Shown one piece after another: positions 1 through 9,237 of a stretch of DNA of 64,000 nucleotides (its first letter is position 1; every line of letters starts with the position of its first letter). The translations under genes and the position numbers were made by a program. The notes beneath the pieces are model-generated. The model made no database searches. It saw only the letters and a program-made list of their open reading frames with translations, and was not told the DNA's origin. Source of the DNA: Microbacteriaceae bacterium (lineage in GTDB: Bacteria > Actinomycetota > Actinomycetes > Actinomycetales > Microbacteriaceae); contig JAHBSP010000004.1 of assembly GCA_019639055.1 (NCBI GenBank), positions 62,001-126,000 on the forward strand. Reading direction: 5' to 3'.

Positions 1-1952
1 TTCACACCGGTGGCATCTTCCATTGACTGGATTTGCCCACGACGTGAGTTGAGGTCACCGATTACGTCTCCCATATATTCTTCTGGGGTACGAACCTCGA
101 CACTCATTAGTGGTTCTAGCAGTACAGGGTCTGCCTTCCTGGCGGCTTCCTTGAAAGCCATCGATCCGGCAATCTTGAAGGCCATTTCAGACGAGTCAAC
201 GTCGTGATATTTACCATCAAGAAGTGTTGCTTTGACGCCAACGGTTGGGTATCCGGCGAGGACACCTACCTGCATAGCATCCTGAATACCGACATCAACG
301 GATGGGATGTACTCGCGTGGAACGCGACCACCGGTCACCTTGTTGTCGAATTCGTAAATCTTTTCTGCGGAAACCTCAAGCGGCTCAAGCATGATGATCA
401 CACTAGCAAACTGACCGGAACCACCGGACTGCTTCTTGTGAGTGTATTCGTGCTTGTCAACCACGCGACGAATGGTCTCGCGGTATGCAACCTGTGGCTT
501 ACCAACGTTAGCCTCAACCTTGAATTCGCGCTTCATACGGTCAACGAGGATGTCTAGGTGAAGTTCACCCATACCTGCGATAACAGTCTGACCGGTTTCG
601 TGGTTGTACTCGACACGGAAAGTTGGATCCTCTTCAGCAAGTTTCTGAATAGCAACACCAAGCTTCTCCTGGTCGGCCTTGGTCTTTGGCTCAATAGCAA
701 CCTGTAGCACAGGTTCTGGGAAGCTCATTGACTCAAGAACGATTGGGTGATCCATGTCGGTTAGAGTGTCACCGGTTGTGGTGTCTTTAAGACCGATAAC
801 CGCGTAGATGTTTCCAGCACTCACGCTATCAACAGGGTTTTCCTTGTTGGCGTGCATCTGGAACATCTTACCGATGCGTTCCTTCTTGCGCTTGGTCGAG
901 TTAAGTACCTGCGCGCCGGACTCTAGGTGACCTGAGAATACGCGGATGTAGGTTAGACGACCAAAGAATGGGTGAGCCACAATCTTGAAAGCTAGTGCCG
1001 AGAAAGGAGCCTTAGAGTCCGCTGGGCGGCTGTCTAGTGATTCCTCATCGCCCGGTAGGTGACCCTCAACTGGTGGAAGATCAAGTGGGCTTGGAAGGTA
1101 AGCAACAACAGCATCCAGCATTGGCTGTACACCACGGTTCTTGAAGGATGAACCACAAAGAACTGGGTACATGCGGCTGGAAACGGTTAGTTCACGAATA
1201 CCAGCCTTGATATCTTCAACAGAGAACTCTTCCCCACCGAGGAACTTCTCAAGAAGTTCGTCGTTAGCTTCCGCAACAGCCTCGATAAGCTGTGCGCGGT
1301 ATTCTTCTGCCTTTGCCTGAAGATCTGCAGGAATTTCCTGAATCTCGTACTTGGCACCCATGGTTACGTCACCCTTTGCGTCACCTGGCCATACCAGTGC
1401 GCGCATTTCGATTAGGTCAACTACACCAACGAAGTCGTTCTCAGAACCAATTGGAAGCTGAAGAACTAGTGGTTTAGCGCCTAGACGCTTGATGATTGTG
1501 TCCACGGTGAAGTAGAAGTCAGCACCGATCTTGTCCATCTTGTTGACGAAGCAGATACGTGGAACGTTGTACTTGTCAGCCTGGCGCCAAACGGTTTCAG
1601 ACTGAGGTTCTACACCTTCCTTACCGTCGAATACTGCAACAGCACCGTCAAGAACACGAAGAGAACGCTCCACCTCAACGGTGAAGTCAACGTGACCTGG
1701 GGTGTCAATGATGTTGATCTGGTTCTTGTCCCAGAAACATGTAACAGCAGATGAAGTAATGGTGATACCACGTTCCTGCTCCTGCTCCATCCAGTCGGTT
1801 GTTGCCGCGCCGTCGTGGGTTTCACCAATTTTGTGGTTTACACCGGTGTAGAACAGGATACGTTCAGTGGTTGTTGTCTTACCAGCATCGATGTGAGCCA
1901 TGATGCCAATGTTGCGGACCTTTGTTAGGTCAGTCAGCACGTCTTGTGCCAA
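1..1952 (-). CDS. fusA: Elongation factor G (fusA), 3' end outside window
   Basis: Translocase GTPase of the ribosome. About 650 of roughly 700 codons are visible; the C-terminal end lies beyond the left edge. The P-loop AHIDAGKT is at residues 19-26, DTPGH at 83-87 and NKMD at 137-140, followed by the normal domain II to V sequence. The start is a TTG (1950-1952) preceded seven bases upstream by a clean GGAGG, and the peptide begins [14 protein letters not shown] as expected for actinobacterial EF-G. No ATG fits. It is the last visible gene of rpsL-rpsG-fusA, 21 bases after the rpsG stop, and is presumably co-transcribed with them. Identity is certain from sequence; the only inference is the operon membership. 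Confidence 0.97.
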   Translation of the reverse strand, partial: MAQDVLTDLTKVRNIGIMAHIDAGKTTTTERILFYTGVNHKIGETHDGAATTDWMEQEQERGITITSSAVTCFWDKNQINIIDTPGHVDFTVEVERSLRVLDGAVAVFDGKEGVEPQSETVWRQADKYNVPRICFVNKMDKIGADFYFTVDTIIKRLGAKPLVLQLPIGSENDFVGVVDLIEMRALVWPGDAKGDVTMGAKYEIQEIPADLQAKAEEYRAQLIEAVAEANDELLEKFLGGEEFSVEDIKAGIRELTVSSRMYPVLCGSSFKNRGVQPMLDAVVAYLPSPLDLPPVEGHLPGDEESLDSRPADSKAPFSALAFKIVAHPFFGRLTYIRVFSGHLESGAQVLNSTKRKKERIGKMFQMHANKENPVDSVSAGNIYAVIGLKDTTTGDTLTDMDHPIVLESMSFPEPVLQVAIEPKTKADQEKLGVAIQKLAEEDPTFRVEYNHETGQTVIAGMGELHLDILVDRMKREFKVEANVGKPQVAYRETIRRVVDKHEYTHKKQSGGSGQFASVIIMLEPLEVSAEKIYEFDNKVTGGRVPREYIPSVDVGIQDAMQVGVLAGYPTVGVKATLLDGKYHDVDSSEMAFKIAGSMAFKEAARKADPVLLEPLMSVEVRTPEEYMGDVIGDLNSRRGQIQSMEDATGV

Positions 1953-1973
1953 GGGATCCTCCGTAGTTTGTGA

Positions 1974-2444
1974 CTACCAGCGGTAGTGAGCGAATGCGCG
2001 GTTGGATTCTGCCATCTTGTGGGTATCTTCACGACGCTTTACTGCCGCTCCAAGACCGTTAGATGCATCCAAAATTTCATTTTGTAGGCGGTCAGTCATG
2101 GTCTTTTCACGACGACTTCTTGAGTAACTAACTAGCCAGCGAAGTGCAAGAGTGTTTGCACGGTGAGCTTTAACCTCTACTGGCACCTGGTATGTGGAGC
2201 CGCCAACACGGCGACTCTTTACCTCGATAGTTGGACGGATGTTGTCTAGCGCCTTCTTCAGGGTTGCAACTGGGTCTTGACCAGTCTTTGCTTCCACTCC
2301 GGTGAGGGCACCATAAACAATGCGCTCAGCTAGACCTTTCTTACCACCGATAAGAATCTTGTTAACTAGCTGGCTTACAACTGAGGATCCGTAAACAGGA
2401 TCTGCGACTACTGGACGCTTTTGAGCTGGACCTTTACGTGGCAT
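1974..2444 (-). CDS. rpsG: 30S ribosomal protein S7
   Basis: Primary 16S rRNA-binding protein of the small-subunit head, 156 residues, which is the normal length. It has the typical [11 protein letters not shown] start, the central [15 protein letters not shown] segment and a C-terminal AFAHYRW end. Its ATG overlaps the rpsL stop by one base (TAATG), indicating translational coupling. It is the middle gene of the str operon rpsL-rpsG-fusA. The Shine-Dalgarno-like purines lie in the lysine-rich end of rpsL. Confidence 0.98.
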   Translation of the reverse strand: MPRKGPAQKRPVVADPVYGSSVVSQLVNKILIGGKKGLAERIVYGALTGVEAKTGQDPVATLKKALDNIRPTIEVKSRRVGGSTYQVPVEVKAHRANTLALRWLVSYSRSRREKTMTDRLQNEILDASNGLGAAVKRREDTHKMAESNRAFAHYRW

Positions 2445-2821
2445 TACTTCTTCTTCTCCAGTTTGGCTCCGTAGCGACTACGAGCCTGCTTGCGGCCCTT
2501 AACACCCTGGGTGTCTAGTGCGCCACGGACAATCTTGTAACGAACACCAGGAAGGTCACGAACACGACCACCACGAACAAGCACTAGGGAGTGCTCCTGT
2601 AGGTTGTGTCCTTCTCCTGGGATGTAAGCGGTAACTTCAGTACCGTTGCGTAGCTTCACACGTGCAACCTTGCGAAGAGCAGAGTTAGGCTTCTTCGGTG
2701 TGGTGGTGTAAACACGGGTGCAAACACCGGCCTGCTGAGGGTTCGCTTTTAGAGCAGGTGCCTTGGTCTTGGTGACCTTTGGCGAGCGCCCTTTGCGGAC
2801 CAACTGCTGAATAGTTGGCAA
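2444..2821 (-). CDS. rpsL: 30S ribosomal protein S12, with Arg at position 88
   Basis: Decoding-centre protein S12, 125 residues (normal). It starts at TTG (2819-2821) eight bases after GGAG, giving [12 protein letters not shown]. The PNSA loop with Lys43 ([13 protein letters not shown]) is the wild-type form. The second streptomycin-sensitivity loop reads [11 protein letters not shown]: residue 88 is Arg (codon CGT on the minus strand, bases 2558-2560), whereas E. coli and Mycobacterium tuberculosis have Lys. K88R is a classical streptomycin-resistance substitution, so this organism may be natively streptomycin-insensitive. First gene of the rpsL-rpsG-fusA operon; its promoter should lie in 2822-3000. 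Confidence 0.98.
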   Translation of the reverse strand: MPTIQQLVRKGRSPKVTKTKAPALKANPQQAGVCTRVYTTTPKKPNSALRKVARVKLRNGTEVTAYIPGEGHNLQEHSLVLVRGGRVRDLPGVRYKIVRGALDTQGVKGRKQARSRYGAKLEKKK

Positions 2822-2942
2822 AAGTTTCTCCTTGATTGATGTTTTTGCTGCACGGTGACAGCGGATGGACTGGCCATCACATCGACCATTTTCTTTCTAG
2901 ATTCGAAAGGAAACTTCAAGCGGCCGATATGCCGTGGGGGCT

Positions 2943-2962
2943 TGCATTAGATTGCTAATGCA
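2943..2962. promoter_or_regulatory. Perfect dyad upstream of rpsL
   Basis: Eight-base perfect inverted repeat TGCATTAG-attg-CTAATGCA in the 229-base gap between the PP2C gene and rpsL, about 120 bases upstream of the rpsL start. It could be an operator or a hairpin in a long rpsL leader. It is not followed by a T-run on either strand, so it is a poor terminator. No regulator is assigned. Confidence 0.4.
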
Positions 2963-3004
2963 TCCCGGTTTTCTTTTAAATGTTTTTAGGCATAGCAAAA
3001 GAAC

Positions 3005-3027
3005 ACCGAGAATCAACTTTACTCGGT
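3005..3027 (-). terminator. Possible weak terminator after PP2C gene
   Basis: On the minus strand ACCGAG and CTCGGT form a six-base stem around an 11-base loop 24 bases after the PP2C stop, followed by GTTCTTTTGC. The stem is short and the U-run interrupted, so readthrough into rpsL is possible. Confidence 0.35.
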
Positions 3028-3050
3028 AATTTCTTACCGCGCAAATAGAT

Positions 3051-3773
3051 TTAGACCTTTTTAACCCGCACAACAACGACAGAAATATTGTCCCGTCCAC
3101 CGGCCTCGTTTGCTGCTGCGACCAATCGCTTTGCAGCATCCTTTGCATCGACACTTGAAACAAGGATGCGCTCAATTTCCTGATCAGATAATTCGTTGGT
3201 TAGGCCGTCTGAACAGAGCAGAAGTACCTGTCCTTCTGCTACTGGAATTTCCCAAACATCTGGAGCGGAGTTATCAGCGCCGACTGCCTTGGTAATCACA
3301 TTGCGATCCACCATATATGCAATATCAACTAAGTTCTGATTGCCACTGTCAAGTAATTCCTGCATAAGCGAATGGTCGACCGTAACCTGGCGAAGTCCCG
3401 AATTCGCGATCATGTATAGCCGCGAATCCCCAATATTGAATATATGCCAGTAAGGTAGATCGTCTTTTTGTATCAGAGCGGCTCCGACTAGTGTGGTGCC
3501 TGCGCCCATTGGCATCTCACTACTTAATCGCGCAACAGTTTCGTGTGCTGATCGCAAGAGTGAGGTAATGGTATCTGCTGTTGGTTCTTTGAACTCTACT
3601 ATTCCGCTAAGGACTCTAAGTGCTTCCGCGCTCGCGATATCACCTGCCTGGTGACCACCCATTCCGTCTGCAACAGCAAACAATGGGGGCTCAGCGAATA
3701 CAGAATCCTCATTCCCTGCGCGTACTTTTCCCACATCAGTGCATGAGGCAAAATCCAATTGAATCGTATTCAA
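3051..3773 (-). CDS. PP2C-family Ser/Thr protein phosphatase (PstP-like)
   Basis: Manganese/magnesium-dependent protein phosphatase catalytic domain and nothing else (240 residues). All metal-binding acidic residues are in place: D23 (GNED), D36-G37 (ADGMGGHQAGD), D189 (CSDGLT) and D228 (GGRDNIS), with GAGTT at 90-94 and NIGDSR at 113-118. There is no transmembrane segment, unlike mycobacterial PstP, so it is soluble. TTG start. In actinobacteria such enzymes dephosphorylate Ser/Thr-kinase substrates, but no kinase gene is present here. It lies 34 bases after a Pro-rich membrane protein on the same strand and upstream of rpsL, an uncommon place for this gene. Substrates unknown. Confidence 0.9.
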   Translation of the reverse strand: MNTIQLDFASCTDVGKVRAGNEDSVFAEPPLFAVADGMGGHQAGDIASAEALRVLSGIVEFKEPTADTITSLLRSAHETVARLSSEMPMGAGTTLVGAALIQKDDLPYWHIFNIGDSRLYMIANSGLRQVTVDHSLMQELLDSGNQNLVDIAYMVDRNVITKAVGADNSAPDVWEIPVAEGQVLLLCSDGLTNELSDQEIERILVSSVDAKDAAKRLVAAANEAGGRDNISVVVVRVKKV

Positions 3774-3807
3774 AAGAACCCTAGCTTCTTTCTAAATAAT
3801 TGGTTGT

Positions 3808-4722
3808 TTATAGTCCCGGGTACACCACTGGGCGCTCAGCAATGGATTTTTGGTACTCGGCAAAAGCTTCGTCATTCTGCTGACGAATCTTCGCGCCGCG
3901 TTTACTTACCAACCAGCCAAACCAGAGGGCAACTTCACGTCCCGCTATTAGCGCTAATAATGGCCTAAAGTCGAGCACGAAAACTGGCAAAAGTTCGGTG
4001 AAGTTATTGAAGTTGAAACCTACTGCCACGAACATGAAAGCTAGGTAGCCAAGGTAGGCGAATATACCTACAAAGATGCTTCCAAAAACCCAACTTACTA
4101 ATCCGGCACGGTTAGCAAGTAGCGACCAAAGCACCCAACCTACATAAAAAGCCCCGACTGGGATATACAGTTGCGCATCTAGCATCAGCTGGAGTGGATC
4201 GACTGGAAAGCCGGTAAACAATGCCCCTAATAATAGGAAACCAAACCAGAGAGCACCGAATAGGGCGGCAGCGAGTATACCTAGCAGCACAGCAAATAGC
4301 CTGTTGTTTCTTGCTGGTGGCGGCGTAGGTGCCTGCACGAAGACGGCGCTAGGGCCAGGAGGATATTCAGCTGGAGCTGCCGGCACCGCGGCGCCAGGGA
4401 TGCTGCCGGCTGCAGCAGAGGATTCGGGCGAAGGAACCATCGGAGCAGAGACGTCGGGTGAAGGAACATTTGGCGCATCTACCGGTGGTGCAGGAATATC
4501 CTTTTCTGAAACTTCTGGAGTAGCCTCTGCCTTCTTGCCCTGTTGCTTTTTATGGTCGACTGCGCTCGCATATTCTGGAGCGGCTTCAGCAATAAAAGGT
4601 GCTAATGCTTCTGGAAGAACTTGAGCAGTATCTACTCGAGGATATTCTGTTGCTGCTGGCACAGGAGGTGCAGGCGGTAGTGGAATTTCTTTAGATTCAG
4701 GATCTTTTTTCTTATCAGCCAC
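3808..4722 (-). CDS. Pro/Ala-rich cytoplasmic tail plus multi-span membrane protein, function unknown
   Basis: 304 residues, GTG start. Residues 1 to about 140 are low-complexity, rich in Pro, Ala, Ser and acidic residues (for example PLPPAPPVPAATEYP), typical of disordered cytoplasmic tails. The rest contains about five hydrophobic segments (LFAVLLGILAAALFGALWFG, LYIPVGAFYVGWVLWSLL, and further ones), ending in a short basic tail. No enzyme motif is visible. It sits three bases downstream of a small two-span membrane protein and upstream of a PP2C phosphatase, so the three probably form one transcript. The Ser-rich tail could be a phosphatase/kinase target, but that is speculation. I do not recognise a family. 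Confidence 0.8.
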   Translation of the reverse strand: MADKKKDPESKEIPLPPAPPVPAATEYPRVDTAQVLPEALAPFIAEAAPEYASAVDHKKQQGKKAEATPEVSEKDIPAPPVDAPNVPSPDVSAPMVPSPESSAAAGSIPGAAVPAAPAEYPPGPSAVFVQAPTPPPARNNRLFAVLLGILAAALFGALWFGFLLLGALFTGFPVDPLQLMLDAQLYIPVGAFYVGWVLWSLLANRAGLVSWVFGSIFVGIFAYLGYLAFMFVAVGFNFNNFTELLPVFVLDFRPLLALIAGREVALWFGWLVSKRGAKIRQQNDEAFAEYQKSIAERPVVYPGL

Positions 4723-4725
4723 TTC

Positions 4726-5139
4726 TTACTCCTTTGGCTCTTTAGACTCCATTTTAACTTTTTTTAGTTCGCGTTCAACATGCAAAGTCGAAGTAACTGG
4801 AATAACGACAAGAATTATCAGCCAAAATACAGCAGCGAACAACCAGTGGTAAACCTCAGGGATGCCATCTTTTTGATAGCCGAATGTAAAGGTAAACCCT
4901 ATTATTGACACAGCAATGATGATAGGAAGGTAGACCTTCCACAAGAGTTTTCGCGCAATTCTCTTTTCAAGAAGCTTCTCAGCCTTTTCTTCCTCGCTTA
5001 GTTCCCTGCCCCAATTTCCAGACCAGCTGCTCCCCTGATCCCAGCTAGTTATTTCACCGCGGTCTTTTTCATCTCCGGGATAGGTATGGCCAGGCAGCAA
5101 GAACTCCCCGCGATCGTCTTCTTCCTCATGACCAAACAT
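4726..5139 (-). CDS. Small two-span membrane protein, unknown
   Basis: About 137 residues. The acidic, soluble N-terminus (FGHEEEDDRGEFLLPGHTYP, then an EEKAEKLLEKRIARK helix) is followed by two transmembrane segments (VYLPIIIAVSIIGFTFTFGY and WLFAAVFWLIILVVIPVTST) and a charged tail. Frame extends to a GTG at 5148, but the GGGGG tract lies directly against that GTG and eight bases before the ATG at 5139, so ATG is preferred. It precedes the Pro-rich membrane protein by three bases. First gene after the rpoC terminator, with a perfect 17-base palindrome just upstream. No known family recognised. Confidence 0.75.
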   Translation of the reverse strand: MFGHEEEDDRGEFLLPGHTYPGDEKDRGEITSWDQGSSWSGNWGRELSEEEKAEKLLEKRIARKLLWKVYLPIIIAVSIIGFTFTFGYQKDGIPEVYHWLFAAVFWLIILVVIPVTSTLHVERELKKVKMESKEPKE

Positions 5140-5161
5140 TTGCTGCACCCCCTACGGAATC

Positions 5162-5178
5162 GCGATTTTCAAAATCGC
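5162..5178. promoter_or_regulatory. Perfect palindrome GCGATTTT-c-AAAATCGC
   Basis: Eight-base arms around a single C, 22 bases upstream of the small membrane protein start and downstream of the rpoC terminator. Position and symmetry fit an operator controlling the 5139-3051 gene set; it could also be a leader hairpin. Regulator unknown. Confidence 0.45.
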
Positions 5179-5232
5179 ACTAGCTATTACTGTCTATGTA
5201 GATATTGAACCAACTACCACCGACATAAACCA

Positions 5233-5266
5233 AGAGGGGTGAAGCCTTTATTGACTTCACCCCTCT
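5233..5266 (-). terminator. Strong intrinsic terminator after rpoC
   Basis: Twelve-base perfect stem (AGAGGGGTGAAG / CTTCACCCCTCT) with a ten-base loop, beginning 27 bases after the rpoC stop. On the minus strand it is followed by TGGTTT. It separates rpoBC from the downstream membrane-protein genes. Confidence 0.85.
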
Positions 5267-5292
5267 ATCAGTTTCCTAAGAAACTTGGATGT

Positions 5293-8200
5293 TTAGTTTT
5301 CGCTCTGTTCGATATCCTCTTCAGCAAAGCTCTCGCCTAGAGAATCAATCTCTGCAAAGCTGAGGCTCTCGCCTGGAAGGTCAACCGGGACATCAAACAT
5401 ATGAGCAGGGTAGCGCTCAGCAATTGCTTCCTCGGTTGGAGCGAAGTTTTGGTTACGGTAACGAGTAAGACCGGTTCCAGCAGGAATTAGCTGACCGACA
5501 ATAACGTTTTCCTTCAAACCAATAAGTGGGTCACTCTTCGATTCAAGAGCCGCCTGAGTAAGAACTCGGGTGGTCTCCTGGAAGGAAGCAGCAGATAGCC
5601 ATGATTCAGTTGCTAGGGAAGCCTTAGTGATACCCATAACTTCCTGACGAGCAGAAGCGGTCTTCTTGCCATCGGCTAGCGCTCCACGGTTAACCATGTC
5701 GTAGCGAGAACGGTCTACCAATTCACCCGGTAGGAGTTCGGTCTCACCATACTCAACAACGGTAACCTTGCGCAGCATTTGACGCACAATAACCTCAATG
5801 TGTTTGTCGTGAATTGGCACACCCTGCGAACGATATACACCCTGCACGCCATTTACGAGGTACTGCTGGACAGCACGCTGGCCACGAACTTTCAGAACTT
5901 CCTTAGGATCAAGGGTTCCTTCAACCAGCTGGGTACCACTAACAACAGATGCGCCATCCTCAACCAACAGCTTGGCGCGACGAAGCACTGGATAGGCGAT
6001 TGGCTCATCCCCACTATCTGGAGTAAGAATAAGCTTCTTGCTCTTCTCTGTCTCTTCAACAGTGATGCGGCCATCAACCTCAGCAATTGGTGAAGAACCC
6101 TTTGGTGTGCGGGCTTCGAAAAGCTCGGTAACACGAGGTAGACCCTGGGTGATGTCAGCAGCGGATGCGGAACCACCGGTGTGGAAGGTACGCATAGTTA
6201 GCTGAGTACCAGGCTCACCAATGGACTGAGCAGCGATAATACCAACGGCCTCACCAATGTCAACGGTTGCACCGGTTGCAAGCGAGCGACCGTAACAAGC
6301 GGCACACACACCGGTTGCACTCTCACAAGTGAGAACTGAACGAACCTTAATCTGGTCAACACCGGCTGCAACTAGCTTGTCAATAAGCACGTCACCAACG
6401 TCTGCACCGCGTTCAGCAAGCACATCACCGTTTGGTAGCACAACGTCTTCTGCCAGGCTACGAGCATATACCGAGTTCTCGACATGATCTCCGCGGACTA
6501 GGCTGCCACTAGCATCCAAGCTCGCGATAGTGAAATCGAGTCCACGTGAGGTTTCACAGTCTTCCTCACGGATGATGACATCCTGAGCAACGTCAACCAG
6601 ACGACGGGTTAGGTAACCAGAGTCTGCGGTACGAAGCGCGGTGTCGGCAATGCCCTTACGAGCGCCGTGGGTTGCGATGAAGTACTCGGCCACGCTTAGA
6701 CCCTCACGGTATGAGGAAATAATTGGTCGAGGGATAATCTCACCCTTCGGGTTGCTCACAAGACCACGGATACCGGCGATGTTTCGCACCTGTAGCCAGT
6801 TACCACGAGCGCCTGAAGAAACCATGCGGAAAATGGTGTTGTCTTCTGTGAAGCTGTCCTTCATAGCAGTGGCCACGAGGTCAGTTGCCTCAGTCCAGAT
6901 ACGAATCAGTTCGGCACGACGCTCGGTCTCACCAAGCAGACCCTTCTCGTATTGGTTCTGAACTTTCTGAGCCATTTTTTCGTGGTCAGCAATGATCTTA
7001 GCTTTTGATTCAGGAGTAACAATGTCACTCATAGCAACAGTTACACCTGAGCGAGTAGCCCAGTAGAAACCGGCATCCTTGACTCGGTCAAGAGTCTCGG
7101 CAACAACATTCTTGTTGTAGCGCTCTGCCAGATCGTTCACGATTGCGGAAATCTTTGGACCGCCAACCTGAGTGTTTACGAATGGGTAATCCTCTGGAAG
7201 TGTCTCGTTAAATAACGCACGACCAAGTGTGGTTTCAACAAGCACAGGAGTCCCTGGTTCCCATCCTTCAGGAGTGTTCGCTGCATCCGGAACAGAATTG
7301 TATAGACGAATTCGCACCTTAGCCTGAAGGTCAAGATCTCCGTTGTCCATAGCAAGTAGTGCTTCAGAAACGTTAGAGAATGCACGACCTTCACCAGCAG
7401 CACCAGCCTTTTCGGTGGTTAGGTGGTGAATACCAATGATCATGTCCTGTGAAGGTACAGTAACTGGGCGACCATCAGATGGCTTCAGGATGTTGTTAGA
7501 AGCAAGCATAAGTAGGCGAGCTTCTGCCTGAGCCTCTACAGAGAGCGGGAGGTGGACGGCCATCTGGTCACCATCGAAGTCTGCGTTGAACGCAGCACAA
7601 ACGAGTGGGTGAAGCTGGATTGCCTTACCTTCAACAAGCTGAGGCTCGAATGCCTGAATACCCAAGCGGTGGAGTGTAGGAGCGCGGTTTAGTAGCACTG
7701 GACGCTCGGCAATGATCTCTTCGAGAACATCCCAAACCTCTGGAGCACTACGCTCTACGTGACGCTTAGCTGCCTTGATGTTGCGGCTGTAACCGAGGTC
7801 CATAAGACGCTTGATTACGAAAGGCTTGAAAAGCTCAAGAGCCATCTGCTTTGGCAGACCACACTGGTGAAGCTTCAGCTGCGGACCAACAACGATAACT
7901 GAACGACCGGAGTAGTCAACACGCTTACCAAGAAGGTTTGCACGGAAACGACCCTGCTTACCCTTTAGCATGTCTGAAAGGCTCTTCAGTGGACGGTTGT
8001 TGGTTCCGGTAACCGGACGACCACGACGACCATTGTCTAGTAGAGCGTCAACAGCTTCTTGAAGCATGCGCTTCTCGTTGTTGACGATAATCTCTGGAGC
8101 TTCAAGCTCGATAAGTTTCTTCAGACGAGTGTTACGGTTGATAACCCTGCGGTAAAGGTCGTTCAAGTCGCTAGTTGCGAAACGACCACCGTCAAGCTGC

Positions 8201-9213
8201 ACCATTGGGCGAAGCTCTGGTGGAATAACCGGAATGTGGGTTAGCACCATTGCAGAAGGAGGGTTGGTGGTAGATAGGAATGCGTTAACCACCTTTAGGC
8301 GCTTAATCGCACGAATCTTCTTCTGACCCTTACCCTCTTCAATCTGGTTGCGAAGCAGTTCAGCCTCGGCTACAAGGTCGAAGTTTTCTAGGCGGTGCTT
8401 GATTGCCTCAGCACCCATGTATGCCTCGAAGTAGTCTTCGTAACGGAATTGAACTTCCTGGAAGATTTCGTCCTGTGCCTTGAGCTCTCCAACCTTTAGG
8501 TTACGGAAAGTGTCCCAAACCTTTTCAAGCTTAGGGATGCGACCGGAAGGTAGATCAGGGTTGTTGCCAACCTTGTCGTACTGGTCACGAATCTGGCCCA
8601 TTTCCTTCTCGCCGGAATCACGAATCTTCTTCTTGGTGTCTTCGCGGGAGCCGTTCTCTTCAGCCTCTGCAAGTTCCTGCTCTAACTGCTGTAGGCGAGC
8701 AGCAATTCTGCTGTCACGCTCCTTAGCAATAGCCTCAATCTCCATGCGGAATTCGGCTTCAAGATCTGGAAGATCCTCGTGACGAGCATCCTCATCTACG
8801 GAAACAACCATGTAAGCAGCAAAGTAGATAACCTTTTCAAGGTCTTTTGGAGCCATGTCAAGCAGGTATCCAAGGCGTGAAGGAACACCCTTGAAGTACC
8901 AGATGTGAGTCACTGGAGCCGCTAGGGTGATGTGGCCCATGCGCTCACGGCGCACAGAGCTCTTGGTAACTTCTACCTTGCATCGTTCACAAACAATGCC
9001 CTTGAAGCGGACACGCTTGTACTTACCGCAGTAGCATTCCCAGTCCTTGGTAGGGCCGAAAATTACTTCGCTGAAGAGACCACCAGCCTCTGGCTTGAGA
9101 GTACGGTAGTTGATGGTCTCAGGCTTGGTAACCTCACCCTTAGACCATTTCTGGATGTCTTCCGCAGTCGCTAGACCAATACGGATTTCGCTAAATTGAG
9201 TTGCGTTAGTCAC
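5293..9213 (-). CDS. rpoC: RNA polymerase beta' subunit
   Basis: Catalytic largest subunit of RNA polymerase, 1306 residues, close to the mycobacterial length. The N-terminal zinc ribbon uses C60, C62, C75 and C78; the catalytic NADFDGDQ is at 543-550 (Asp 545, 547, 549). A second zinc site is seen further on (CETSRG and [13 protein letters not shown]), and the trigger-loop/bridge region [16 protein letters not shown] is intact. An actinobacterial coiled-coil insertion lies around residues 150-215. GTG start, 24 bases after the rpoB stop, so co-transcribed with rpoB. A strong hairpin terminator follows. Confidence 0.98.
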   Translation of the reverse strand: MTNATQFSEIRIGLATAEDIQKWSKGEVTKPETINYRTLKPEAGGLFSEVIFGPTKDWECYCGKYKRVRFKGIVCERCKVEVTKSSVRRERMGHITLAAPVTHIWYFKGVPSRLGYLLDMAPKDLEKVIYFAAYMVVSVDEDARHEDLPDLEAEFRMEIEAIAKERDSRIAARLQQLEQELAEAEENGSREDTKKKIRDSGEKEMGQIRDQYDKVGNNPDLPSGRIPKLEKVWDTFRNLKVGELKAQDEIFQEVQFRYEDYFEAYMGAEAIKHRLENFDLVAEAELLRNQIEEGKGQKKIRAIKRLKVVNAFLSTTNPPSAMVLTHIPVIPPELRPMVQLDGGRFATSDLNDLYRRVINRNTRLKKLIELEAPEIIVNNEKRMLQEAVDALLDNGRRGRPVTGTNNRPLKSLSDMLKGKQGRFRANLLGKRVDYSGRSVIVVGPQLKLHQCGLPKQMALELFKPFVIKRLMDLGYSRNIKAAKRHVERSAPEVWDVLEEIIAERPVLLNRAPTLHRLGIQAFEPQLVEGKAIQLHPLVCAAFNADFDGDQMAVHLPLSVEAQAEARLLMLASNNILKPSDGRPVTVPSQDMIIGIHHLTTEKAGAAGEGRAFSNVSEALLAMDNGDLDLQAKVRIRLYNSVPDAANTPEGWEPGTPVLVETTLGRALFNETLPEDYPFVNTQVGGPKISAIVNDLAERYNKNVVAETLDRVKDAGFYWATRSGVTVAMSDIVTPESKAKIIADHEKMAQKVQNQYEKGLLGETERRAELIRIWTEATDLVATAMKDSFTEDNTIFRMVSSGARGNWLQVRNIAGIRGLVSNPKGEIIPRPIISSYREGLSVAEYFIATHGARKGIADTALRTADSGYLTRRLVDVAQDVIIREEDCETSRGLDFTIASLDASGSLVRGDHVENSVYARSLAEDVVLPNGDVLAERGADVGDVLIDKLVAAGVDQIKVRSVLTCESATGVCAACYGRSLATGATVDIGEAVGIIAAQSIGEPGTQLTMRTFHTGGSASAADITQGLPRVTELFEARTPKGSSPIAEVDGRITVEETEKSKKLILTPDSGDEPIAYPVLRRAKLLVEDGASVVSGTQLVEGTLDPKEVLKVRGQRAVQQYLVNGVQGVYRSQGVPIHDKHIEVIVRQMLRKVTVVEYGETELLPGELVDRSRYDMVNRGALADGKKTASARQEVMGITKASLATESWLSAASFQETTRVLTQAALESKSDPLIGLKENVIVGQLIPAGTGLTRYRNQNFAPTEEAIAERYPAHMFDVPVDLPGESLSFAEIDSLGESFAEEDIEQSEN

Positions 9214-9237
9214 TCTTGTGTATTCCTCTACTAACTA

